The notes below the pieces were generated by a model that saw only the letters and a list, made by a program, of their open reading frames with translations, was not told the origin of the DNA and made no database searches. This document shows, in pieces, positions 1 to 7,421 of a DNA stretch of 64,000 bases. The translations under genes were made by a program, and so were the position numbers. Location of the stretch: assembly GCF_011007365.1 (NCBI RefSeq), contig NZ_WFKM01000013.1, positions 124,001-188,000 of the forward strand. The letters are read 5' to 3'. Source of the DNA: Sphingobacterium sp. xlx-96. GTDB lineage: Bacteria; Bacteroidota; Bacteroidia; Sphingobacteriales; Sphingobacteriaceae. Every line of letters starts with the position of its first letter. The stretch's first letter is position 1.

Positions 1-61
1 GATGGAATTACAAAAGAATACTTTTCGTATTTTTGATTTGATCACGAAACAAATATCAGGA

Positions 62-709
62 ATGAAAGCTCTTTTAATCGGTGCTACGGGCGCTACAGGA
101 TCAGATTTATTAGAATTATTATTGAAAGACGAGGCTTTTGATCGTGTCGATGTTTTTGTACGGAGGCCTATAGCTATACGACATGAAAAGCTCCATGTCC
201 ATGTCATCAATTTTGATCAGATATCCGAATGGCAACATCTGATAAAGGGCGATGTATTATTTTCCTGTTTGGGCACTACACTAAAAGCTGCCGGAAGCAA
301 GGAGGCACAATGGAAAATTGACTACGATTATCAGTATGCAGTTGCTAGAGCAGCTCGAGATAACGGGGTGCAAAATATGGTGTTGGTATCCGCAGCGATG
401 GCCTCTCCACACTCTAGGTTCTTCTACAGTAGAATGAAAGGGCAATTGGAGCTTGATATTAGAAAGCTAGGTTTTTCCTACTTACATATATTCAACCCCC
501 CAATGCTATTGCGTAAAAATAGTGATCGCAAAACGGAGATATTTGCGTCAAAAGTGATTATGGCACTCAACCGTATAGGGCTATTCAAGGCACACACTCC
601 CCTACCGACGGAACTATTGGCGCAGGCCTTAATCCATGCCTCTAAAGACAAAAAGAGCAGTTTTCGGCAATATGAGGGCAAAGCCATCTGGAAATGTACC
701 CAAGGATAG
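62..709 (+). CDS. NAD(P)-binding Rossmann-fold oxidoreductase (HTATIP2/TIP30-like atypical SDR)
   Basis: Predicted cytoplasmic NAD(P)-dependent short-chain dehydrogenase of the atypical type. The protein opens with the dinucleotide-binding glycine motif GATGATG directly after the first beta strand, and it has the HTATIP2-like segments FSCLGTT and LVSAAMASPHSRFFYSRMKG with the S/YxxxK arrangement. The reading frame is open back to base 2, but the residues before position 62 do not belong to the fold, so I start at the ATG at 62 (215 aa, normal family length). A longer product cannot be excluded because the window begins here. The substrate is unknown. The next gene starts 129 bases downstream on the same strand. 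Confidence 0.8.
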   Translation: MKALLIGATGATGSDLLELLLKDEAFDRVDVFVRRPIAIRHEKLHVHVINFDQISEWQHLIKGDVLFSCLGTTLKAAGSKEAQWKIDYDYQYAVARAARDNGVQNMVLVSAAMASPHSRFFYSRMKGQLELDIRKLGFSYLHIFNPPMLLRKNSDRKTEIFASKVIMALNRIGLFKAHTPLPTELLAQALIHASKDKKSSFRQYEGKAIWKCTQG

Positions 710-800
710 ATACGCCTATATTCCTCATGTTATAGGTAGCACGATGCTATTATCGAAATGGAGGAAAGCAATAGAATTATTCGTAAATTTCATGACTGAA

Positions 801-823
801 TCGCCGAGCTAGCGAGCTCGCGA
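801..823 (+). other. Short hairpin upstream of the DUF4256 gene
   Basis: CGAGCT (805-810) and AGCTCG (815-820) form a 6-bp stem with an AGCG loop. TCG (801-803) and CGA (821-823) can extend it past a bulged C. It ends 15 bases before the ATG at 839 and has no T-run, so it is not a clear terminator. It may be a 5' UTR structure. Confidence 0.35.
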
Positions 824-838
824 AATAATTATTTACAT

Positions 839-1399
839 ATGGAAAATAGTAATTTATCCTCGGATCAGATCAATGAACTCGGAGTCATCTTAAAAAAGAG
901 GTTTGAAAAAAACAGGCATCGTCATGCCGAGCTGTCATGGGACGTCATCTGGAATCGCGTGGTCGACAATCCAGATAAGATATACGCGCTCTACCAAATG
1001 GAACAGACCGGAGGAGAGCCAGATGTCATAGGTTATGATTCGAAGCGTCAAGAATACCTGTTTTGTGATTGTGCGCCAGAGAGTCCAAAAGGGCGCAGAT
1101 CAATTTGTTATGATCAGCGCGCGCTCGACTCACGCAAAGCGCATAAGCCCCAAGATAGTGCCGTACATATGGCGGCAGCGATGGGGATTTCATTGCTCAC
1201 CGAGGAGGAGTACCGACAACTACAGCAGCTCGGCACATTTGATAGTAAGACATCAAGCTGGTTGGCCACGCCGGAGGAAATCCGCATACTCGGAGGTGCC
1301 ATATTTGGTGATTGGCGTTTCGGACGTGTATTTGTGTATCATAATGGCGCTGAGTCCTATTATGCAGCCAGAGGCTTTCGTGGGCTATTACGGGTGTAA
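839..1399 (+). CDS. DUF4256 family protein
   Basis: A 186-residue protein matching the DUF4256 family over its whole length. Diagnostic blocks are GGEPDVIGYD, a DCAPESPKGRRSICYD stretch, the KTSSW block and the C-terminal VYHNGAESYYAARGFRGLLRV region. The function of the family is unknown. There is no signal peptide or membrane segment, so it should be cytoplasmic. The start is the first ATG of the frame and sits in an A/T-rich stretch typical of starts in this phylum. It appears monocistronic: a bidirectional terminator follows at 1452-1492. Confidence 0.85.
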   Translation: MENSNLSSDQINELGVILKKRFEKNRHRHAELSWDVIWNRVVDNPDKIYALYQMEQTGGEPDVIGYDSKRQEYLFCDCAPESPKGRRSICYDQRALDSRKAHKPQDSAVHMAAAMGISLLTEEEYRQLQQLGTFDSKTSSWLATPEEIRILGGAIFGDWRFGRVFVYHNGAESYYAARGFRGLLRV

Positions 1400-1451
1400 C
1401 CTATAAAATAAAGCGTTAATCAGCCGACAAAAATTAAGGCAAGTGTTTAAC

Positions 1452-1492
1452 AAAACCTGTACTGCTTGCCTATTGGAAGCAGTACAGGTTTT
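1452..1492. terminator. Bidirectional intrinsic terminator
   Basis: A perfect 16-bp inverted repeat, AAAACCTGTACTGCTT (1452-1467) with its complement at 1477-1492, separated by a 9-base loop. A-rich and T-rich arm ends lie on both sides. It sits between the convergent DUF4256 gene and the TonB-dependent receptor gene and should serve both. Confidence 0.85.
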
Positions 1493-1512
1493 AGAAAAGA
1501 GACACGTACGGC

Positions 1513-3381
1513 TTAGCGCTTCCACTGATAGCGTATTCCCAAGTTATACCAACGTTTTGGAAGGTAGACAGCAGCAACTTCCTTATAAGTTTCATTCAGC
1601 AAATTGTTGCCTTCTGCATAGAAATTCCATCTTGACAAGCTATACCCGATTCGTAAATCTGAAATAAAATAGGGATCATTAAGTTCGCGCTTAATCCACC
1701 TACCACCTAACGTAATGTCAAACTTGTCGACCTGATACAATACGCGTAATAACGCTTGATGTTTTAAACTCTCAACAACATACTTAGACGTTACATTCTG
1801 TGCGTAATTCATGTTGCTGGGATTTAGGTGATTATAGCTTATATCGTATTTTAAACGTTGCGAACCCGATAGCGCAAATACTTGTCCGAGACTTAGATTG
1901 ACACCAATCATTTTGTTTGTTCCAAAATTAAAAGGCTGATAAGGATCGCTTGTATTATAACGTATCCGATCTATTAAGTTTTCTATGTTGCGGTAAAATA
2001 CCCCTCCTCGCACATACATATTTTGTTTTTCGTAGCGCATAGCCAATTCATACTGCCAAGCATTTTCGGATTTCAGATTTGGATTGCCTATGTTTCCAGT
2101 TTGTTGGAGGTAGAGATCGGTATAGGAAGGAATACGTTGACTAGATCCTACGCTCAAAGAGGCTTTCCAGTGGTTATCGATGGCATAGCCAAGATCCAAT
2201 CCTGGAAATACCTGCCAACCATATTGAGTATTGTAGTTTATATAGGTTCCGATATTTAGCAAAAGCTTGTTTATCGCTTCTGTTTTGTACTCGGCGTATA
2301 CGCCATGGTTGTATCGGGTATGATCCCCTAGATTGGTGCTTTCAATTTGTTCATAGCGACTTTCCACTCCAAAACCAAAATCTCCTAAACGGGTATGCAG
2401 CATGCTGTTCAATTCGGCTGTATATACGTTTGATTCATGTTGCCATCGCGATTTAGAGAGATCATTTCGAAAAAACCGATAATCATCCTTATTACCCCTA
2501 TAGCTCAATCGCGGTTTTAGGTAAAAATTTGGATGTAATCGGTGCGTACTTCCTAAGGAGACAATACTCGTTTTGACTATTTCATACGATTCTTTGTCAT
2601 AAGGTGCGGCGTAATAGCCATTGGCACCAAACTCATTATGAATATATCCGGCCATCACATCCATGTTGTTTTTTTCGTCCAAGGCATATCTTCCCTGGTA
2701 GAAGGCCTTAAGATCTCCGGTGCGGCTGTTATAACGTTGTCCGTTTGATTTTTGGCCCCCAAGAGAAATCAGGTTTTGGATATTCCCTTTCGAAAAGTTG
2801 GCTACCGTCTGCACACTTGCGCCCCCATATATTCCTGTGCCGTCTCCCTCCTCTTTGGCCTCAAAACTAGAGCCACTTTGCACGCGCACCGACAGATCCG
2901 TGTCTGATCCCGTCTTTGTAATGATATTAATGGCACCCGTCAGTGCATTAATCCCATATACACGAGCTGCTGGTCCTTTTAGCACTTCGATACGCTCTAC
3001 AGCGTCCAAGCTGACCGGTATATTCATGGAATGATGAGCCGTCTGTACATCCGATAGCTTTACACCATTTAGCAATATAAGGGTTTGTTCGAAAGACCCA
3101 CCGTCGATACTGATATCCGCCTGCGTACCAAATGGACCGCGCTGCCTTACATCGACTCCAGGGATGTAGCTCAATACTTCATTGATCGAGCGTACAGGCA
3201 ACTTCGCGATGTCCTCTTTTTGAATGATCTGTATGTTACGATTCCGCTTGTTAAATGGAATTTGTAATCTGTTTTCTGCAATCACGACCTCGTTTATGGA
3301 TGTCGTATCAGCGACGTTAGACTGTGCCTGTATCGCTAAGGAAATGCAACTTAAGGGAAGAATTAAAAATAATCGTTTCAT
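1513..3381 (-). CDS. TonB-dependent outer-membrane receptor (BtuB-like size)
   Basis: Outer-membrane TonB-gated transporter of about 622 aa. The start at 3381 gives a standard signal peptide (MKRLFLILPLSCISLAIQAQ); a longer frame back to 3417 adds only non-signal residues. A plug domain follows (about residues 40-150), with NEVLSYIPGVDVR, DISIDGG, ERIEVLKGPAARVYG and GAINIITK, then a 22-strand type barrel. It lacks the SusC carboxypeptidase-like N-terminal domain and has no SusD partner, so it belongs to the small-ligand class (cobalamin or siderophore like). No cobalamin riboswitch fits in the roughly 80 bases upstream. A MocR-type regulator is divergent, which suggests but does not prove local control. 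The ligand is unknown. Confidence 0.85.
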   Translation of the reverse strand: MKRLFLILPLSCISLAIQAQSNVADTTSINEVVIAENRLQIPFNKRNRNIQIIQKEDIAKLPVRSINEVLSYIPGVDVRQRGPFGTQADISIDGGSFEQTLILLNGVKLSDVQTAHHSMNIPVSLDAVERIEVLKGPAARVYGINALTGAINIITKTGSDTDLSVRVQSGSSFEAKEEGDGTGIYGGASVQTVANFSKGNIQNLISLGGQKSNGQRYNSRTGDLKAFYQGRYALDEKNNMDVMAGYIHNEFGANGYYAAPYDKESYEIVKTSIVSLGSTHRLHPNFYLKPRLSYRGNKDDYRFFRNDLSKSRWQHESNVYTAELNSMLHTRLGDFGFGVESRYEQIESTNLGDHTRYNHGVYAEYKTEAINKLLLNIGTYINYNTQYGWQVFPGLDLGYAIDNHWKASLSVGSSQRIPSYTDLYLQQTGNIGNPNLKSENAWQYELAMRYEKQNMYVRGGVFYRNIENLIDRIRYNTSDPYQPFNFGTNKMIGVNLSLGQVFALSGSQRLKYDISYNHLNPSNMNYAQNVTSKYVVESLKHQALLRVLYQVDKFDITLGGRWIKRELNDPYFISDLRIGYSLSRWNFYAEGNNLLNETYKEVAAVYLPKRWYNLGIRYQWKR

Positions 3382-3398
3382 TAAAGTATCAAAATGTA

Positions 3399-3431
3399 TT
3401 TGTTTTATTGTCGGCAAAAGTCCTATCTTTC
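3399..3431 (+). promoter_or_regulatory. Bacteroidota-type promoter for the MocR gene
   Basis: TTTG at 3399-3402, a 21-base spacer, then TATCTTTC at 3424-3431 (7 of 8 to TAnnTTTG). This places transcription start near 3437, before the ATG at 3463. An imperfect inverted repeat (AAAAGTCCTATC near 3416 against GATAGTCCACTTTT near 3442) overlaps it and could be a regulator site in the divergent intergenic region. Confidence 0.5.
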
Positions 3432-3462
3432 CGGAACATTTAGATAGTCCACTTTTTATAAT

Positions 3463-4947
3463 ATGGGTAGTCCGGTTTTGCTTTCTTTATCAAGTTTTGT
3501 GCATTTAGACAGAAATAGTTCCACACCTATCTTCGTTCAATTGACGCAACAAATTATTAATGGAATCCAACGGGGGTTTCTTATTGTGGGGTCAAAGATG
3601 CCGGGTACCCGACAGGTTAGCGAAGCGTTGGATTTGCATCGCAAAACAGTAATCGCCGCCTACGATGAGTTGCAGGCCCAAGGCTGGATAGATATCGTAC
3701 CGAACAAAGGAACTTTTGTATTGCAACAAGACCAGCGTAAGCCGTTACCACTATCGACCCGAATACCAATATCTTCAGCGCAGTATCCCGCAAAGACAGG
3801 GTTTCAAGTGCCTAGTTCGAATATTTTGGATAACCCATTCGAGGACAATACATCTACATATTTCTTTACCGATGGTACGACCGATATCAGACTGATCCAA
3901 GTTAAGAACCTATCGTTGCAATACAGTGCTTCCATGAATAGAAAAGGAAGTCTCAAACGAATGTCGCAGTATCAACAAGAGGGAAACATCTTCTTCAAGG
4001 AGCAACTCAGCAACTTTCTAAACCTGTCAAGAGGTCTTCATATTTCAAAACAGAACTTATTAATTACCAGAAGTTCGGAAATGAGTCTCTATCTCATTGC
4101 CAAGGTACTACTACAGCTTAACGACAAAGTCGTCGTTGCCGAGCTGAGTAATTTTGCCGTAAATATGACGTTACTTCAAGCCGGCGCCAAGCTAGAAACC
4201 GTCCCGTTGGACAGCGAAGGGATCTGTATAGCCTCTTTAAGAGATAAGTTAGAAAAAGGACCTATCCGAATGCTTTATATCACGCCGCACCATCACTATC
4301 CGACCACGGTGACATTAGGCGCACAAAGACGTCTTGAATTGCTGCAATTGGCCCAGCACTATGGATTTATCATTGTAGAGGATGACTATGATTATGATTT
4401 TCATTACGAGAAGTCCGCCGTGTTGCCCCTTGCGAGCGCGGATCTGAATGGCATGGTGGTTTACACAGGCACTTTTGGACAGTCGTTGGCACCAGCATTT
4501 CGTACAGGATTCGTAGTAGCTCCGCCCAATCTGATACAAGAGATGAACAAATATCTTAGCATAATAGACCGACAGGGGGACATCATTATGCAACAGGCTC
4601 TAGGCGAAATGATAGATGAAGGCGAAATCCATCGGAATCTAAAGAAATCCCTCAAAGTTTATAAGGAAAGACGCGATATCATGTGCGAACTTATACGCGA
4701 TATCCTACCAGATGAATTGGAGGTCGTTCCCCCCAGTGGCGGTCTGGCACTTTGGCTCGAGCTGCCTCAAAGTAAGTCCTTGTTTACACTAAAAAAGGAG
4801 TGCCAGCGCAAAGACTTATTCATTCCACGCCATATTCTCTACCAAAATAAGAAGCTCTGCGCTATGCGGCTCGGTTTTGGTCATATGGATAACGAAGAAA
4901 TGGAAAAAAGCCTTGAGATCCTAAAGAGTGTACTGCAGCGTATTTGA
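3463..4947 (+). CDS. MocR/PdxR-type transcriptional regulator (GntR wHTH + aminotransferase fold) lacking the PLP lysine
   Basis: A 494-aa regulator. An N-terminal GntR winged helix (about residues 17-85: PIFVQLTQQIINGI, PGTRQVSEALDLHRKTVIAAYDEL, GWIDIVPNKGTFV) is followed by a class-I aminotransferase-like domain (about 150-490). The Asp that normally contacts the pyridine nitrogen is present in EDDYDYDF (about residue 307). The lysine expected in the GTFSKxLxP motif is instead Gln340 (GTFGQSLAP); the codon at 4480-4482 is CAG. Arg347 of the downstream RxG motif is kept. Either the effector domain does not form a Schiff base or it senses another ligand. The gene is divergent from the TonB receptor, a plausible target. 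Confidence 0.88.
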   Translation: MGSPVLLSLSSFVHLDRNSSTPIFVQLTQQIINGIQRGFLIVGSKMPGTRQVSEALDLHRKTVIAAYDELQAQGWIDIVPNKGTFVLQQDQRKPLPLSTRIPISSAQYPAKTGFQVPSSNILDNPFEDNTSTYFFTDGTTDIRLIQVKNLSLQYSASMNRKGSLKRMSQYQQEGNIFFKEQLSNFLNLSRGLHISKQNLLITRSSEMSLYLIAKVLLQLNDKVVVAELSNFAVNMTLLQAGAKLETVPLDSEGICIASLRDKLEKGPIRMLYITPHHHYPTTVTLGAQRRLELLQLAQHYGFIIVEDDYDYDFHYEKSAVLPLASADLNGMVVYTGTFGQSLAPAFRTGFVVAPPNLIQEMNKYLSIIDRQGDIIMQQALGEMIDEGEIHRNLKKSLKVYKERRDIMCELIRDILPDELEVVPPSGGLALWLELPQSKSLFTLKKECQRKDLFIPRHILYQNKKLCAMRLGFGHMDNEEMEKSLEILKSVLQRI

Positions 4948-4982
4948 GTTTTTAATTTAAAAAGTTAACTTGCAAACTATCT

Positions 4983-6707
4983 ATGCAAGCTATCAAACGT
5001 ATTATAACCTTACTTTTAATAAGTTCCATTTCTGCAGCTCATGCAGATATTTTATCCGAAAACCTGCAATCGATAGACAATCAGAGAGCACAGGTAGAAT
5101 ATTGTCTTGGCCTTGGATTGAAAGAAAAAGGCAAGATCGATACGACTCGTCTTAAGAATAAGCTAAAGCCTTTACTACAGCATAAAAATGACGGTGTCAG
5201 GTTATCTTATTACCTACTTTTGGCCGATGCTACATCCATGGTATTCGATGGCGTGAATCCGACAACAGATCACTATTTCGAAAAGGCCTTAACGATTGCC
5301 AAGAAAAGTGAGCGAGACGAGTATTTATTCATAACCCTGACGCGTGCTGGCTACTACAATTTTGTTTATCGGGAGATATCCAAGGCCCTACCCTATTTTT
5401 TGTCCTCCTCCAAACTGGTGGAGCAAGTGGATTTGAAGAAAATACCCTTAGCCGCTTCTCATCTACAATACATTGCTAACTTTTTCGGCTATATTGGCGA
5501 ATCAAAGAAAGCACAGGAATATTATAAGATGGCTTTGAAGTATGTGCCCGTATTAAGTCGTCGAGCCATAGACCTTACAAATGCTATAGGAGTATATTAT
5601 TACAGGGATAGCCTTTATAATGACGCTGAACAATACTACCAAAAAGCTTTAAAGACGGCCGAAGCAACAAAAGACAGTGTATGGATAGGTATTTTGAAAG
5701 GCAATATTGGTAATATTCAGCTGGTAAAAGGAGATACTGCCCAAGCGATAAGACTTTCTGAATCAAACGTCGCCAGTTCCATACAATATGGCGAATATAA
5801 AGATGCAATGCGTACATTATTGGGGTTAGCAGAGATTGCTGTATCCCAAGGTAAATGGGACAAGGCAAAAAAATATATTGCCCGGGCAGAAATTTACTTT
5901 CAAGCCAAACCCTATTTCGTTCCTTACAAAACAAATGCGTACCGTCTGAAAGCCAGAGTTGCAGAAGCTCAGGGGGATCCCGTACAAGCCGTCCAATATC
6001 TAAATACATTTATCAAATACAATGATGCGTTGCAACTGGAAAAAGATACAGAAAGACTGCAGAAGACTTTGTGGAAATGGGAATCGGAACGGTATGAGTC
6101 TGCATTACTAGAAGCAAATGAAAAAAGAAGACAGGATCGTATTCGCGGTATTAGTGTTGGTCTGATATTGACCCTCAGTTTCCTGTGTGTAACCTTGCTG
6201 ATCCATCGTTCCCGTCAAAGAATAAGGCTAAAATCTATTAAACTGGAAAAAGAACAACTAGCGTTGATTCTTGAAAAACAACAACTGGACGAAGAACTCC
6301 TTCAGTCGAAGCAAAATATGGAAAATTTTCTCGTCCGAATCAGGGAGAATGAAAATGTTATTCAAAGACTTGAAGATGATCTCTACAATGCGCAGCTACA
6401 GCAGCAGAAACACAATGTCGTAGCGATCCAGAATAGTCTGAACCAGATGTTGGAATCACATATCATGACCGATGAAAGGTGGTATAGGTTTAAAACATTA
6501 TTTGAGGGTTCTAATCCGGGATTCTTTGACGAACTGACATTTCGTTATCCCAATATATCAGAAAGCAATCTTCGATTACTTACTTTACTTAAATTGAACT
6601 TAAGTAATCAAAGTATAGCTCATCTTTTGGGTATATCGCTGGATGGGGTGAAGAAAGCCAAACAAAGGTTGCGTAAAAAAATAGATTACGCCATGGATAA
6701 GCTATAG
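4983..6707 (+). CDS. Membrane-anchored TPR protein with C-terminal LuxR-like HTH
   Basis: A 574-aa protein with a signal sequence (about residues 1-21), a periplasmic array of tetratricopeptide repeats (about 70-340; helix pairs such as NDAEQYYQKALKTAEATKDS), one membrane helix (about residues 388-408, GISVGLILTLSFLCVTLLIH), a coiled coil (about 415-490) and a C-terminal helix-turn-helix (SESNLRLLTLLKLNLSNQSIAHLLGIS, then KKAKQRLRKKI). This architecture is common in Bacteroidota, where such proteins are thought to pass envelope signals to a cytoplasmic DNA-binding tail. The start is the ATG giving the signal peptide, 35 bases after the MocR gene, so the two may be co-transcribed. Targets are unknown. 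Confidence 0.8.
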   Translation: MQAIKRIITLLLISSISAAHADILSENLQSIDNQRAQVEYCLGLGLKEKGKIDTTRLKNKLKPLLQHKNDGVRLSYYLLLADATSMVFDGVNPTTDHYFEKALTIAKKSERDEYLFITLTRAGYYNFVYREISKALPYFLSSSKLVEQVDLKKIPLAASHLQYIANFFGYIGESKKAQEYYKMALKYVPVLSRRAIDLTNAIGVYYYRDSLYNDAEQYYQKALKTAEATKDSVWIGILKGNIGNIQLVKGDTAQAIRLSESNVASSIQYGEYKDAMRTLLGLAEIAVSQGKWDKAKKYIARAEIYFQAKPYFVPYKTNAYRLKARVAEAQGDPVQAVQYLNTFIKYNDALQLEKDTERLQKTLWKWESERYESALLEANEKRRQDRIRGISVGLILTLSFLCVTLLIHRSRQRIRLKSIKLEKEQLALILEKQQLDEELLQSKQNMENFLVRIRENENVIQRLEDDLYNAQLQQQKHNVVAIQNSLNQMLESHIMTDERWYRFKTLFEGSNPGFFDELTFRYPNISESNLRLLTLLKLNLSNQSIAHLLGISLDGVKKAKQRLRKKIDYAMDKL

Positions 6708-6733
6708 CGTAATCTATTAATGGATTATTAAAT

Positions 6734-7378
6734 CTATTTACCTTCAAAGGCCGCGATGATCTGTCCGCGGAAAGTAGAATCCTTTTCGGTCAATTCAAAC
6801 GATTTACGATAAGTATCTACCACCGCAAATACCTCCGCAGGCTCCCCTACTTTATTATCAAGGAATAATTTAAAACTGTATGTCGCCGGTTTAGTCAGGT
6901 CGACAGCACCTTTATTAGATGAAAATACCGTAGGTAAAACCACTTCATTCGTCATTTTATTGGAAGTCGGAAGTTTAAACATTGTACCCAAAGCTTTAAC
7001 AAAGGCATCAGAATGCGCTCCTAGAGAGGAAATTTTTATCGATCCCCGCATAAAACCAGTCTTTTCATCAACCGTTCCGTCATTTCTCAATCCAGGCTTG
7101 ATATTCTTCAGCACTTCAACTTTTAGACCTACAGTATCTTTGTCAAACAGCGACTTTGTTGTATAGATCATTGAAGAATCTGTACTTACTTCATCTGTGA
7201 AGCGTAAGAACAAGTGCTGCTTTGGAGCATCTACCTGATTACTGAGTTGTTCTATTGTAGGGTCTCCCTTTGCTGCATTACCATCCGATGAATTGCCATC
7301 CTTTGGAGCGTTATTACAAGCGGTTAATGCCAGAACACAGGCTGTGCCCAATCCTAAAAAAGAGTTAGTCGATCTCAT
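6734..7378 (-). CDS. Lipoprotein of unknown function
   Basis: A 214-aa protein with an SPII signal (MRSTNSFLGLGTACVLALTAC) that places lipidated Cys at residue 21. The tail after it is rich in N, D, G and S. The start at 7378 is preferred because a longer frame back to 7414 would bury the signal. The body has no motif I recognise; it has the alternating pattern of a beta-sandwich. It lies 43 bases downstream of the FAD/Fe-S oxidase on the same strand and could share its transcript. It converges on the TPR gene with only 26 bases between stops and no strong terminator. Confidence 0.65.
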   Translation of the reverse strand: MRSTNSFLGLGTACVLALTACNNAPKDGNSSDGNAAKGDPTIEQLSNQVDAPKQHLFLRFTDEVSTDSSMIYTTKSLFDKDTVGLKVEVLKNIKPGLRNDGTVDEKTGFMRGSIKISSLGAHSDAFVKALGTMFKLPTSNKMTNEVVLPTVFSSNKGAVDLTKPATYSFKLFLDNKVGEPAEVFAVVDTYRKSFELTEKDSTFRGQIIAAFEGK

Positions 7379-7421
7379 AAGCTTTGTTTTTATTGTGAAA
7401 CAATCAAGATACAATATTGTT

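Noticed and set aside
1..61. N-terminal extension of the first oxidoreductase from the ATG at base 2
   Set aside because: The 20 extra residues precede the first beta strand and glycine motif and look unrelated to the fold; the window edge prevents a firm decision.
1513..3381. Calling the TonB receptor BtuB with a cobalamin riboswitch
   Set aside because: Size is right but there is no riboswitch in the short upstream region and no corrinoid gene nearby, so the ligand stays open.
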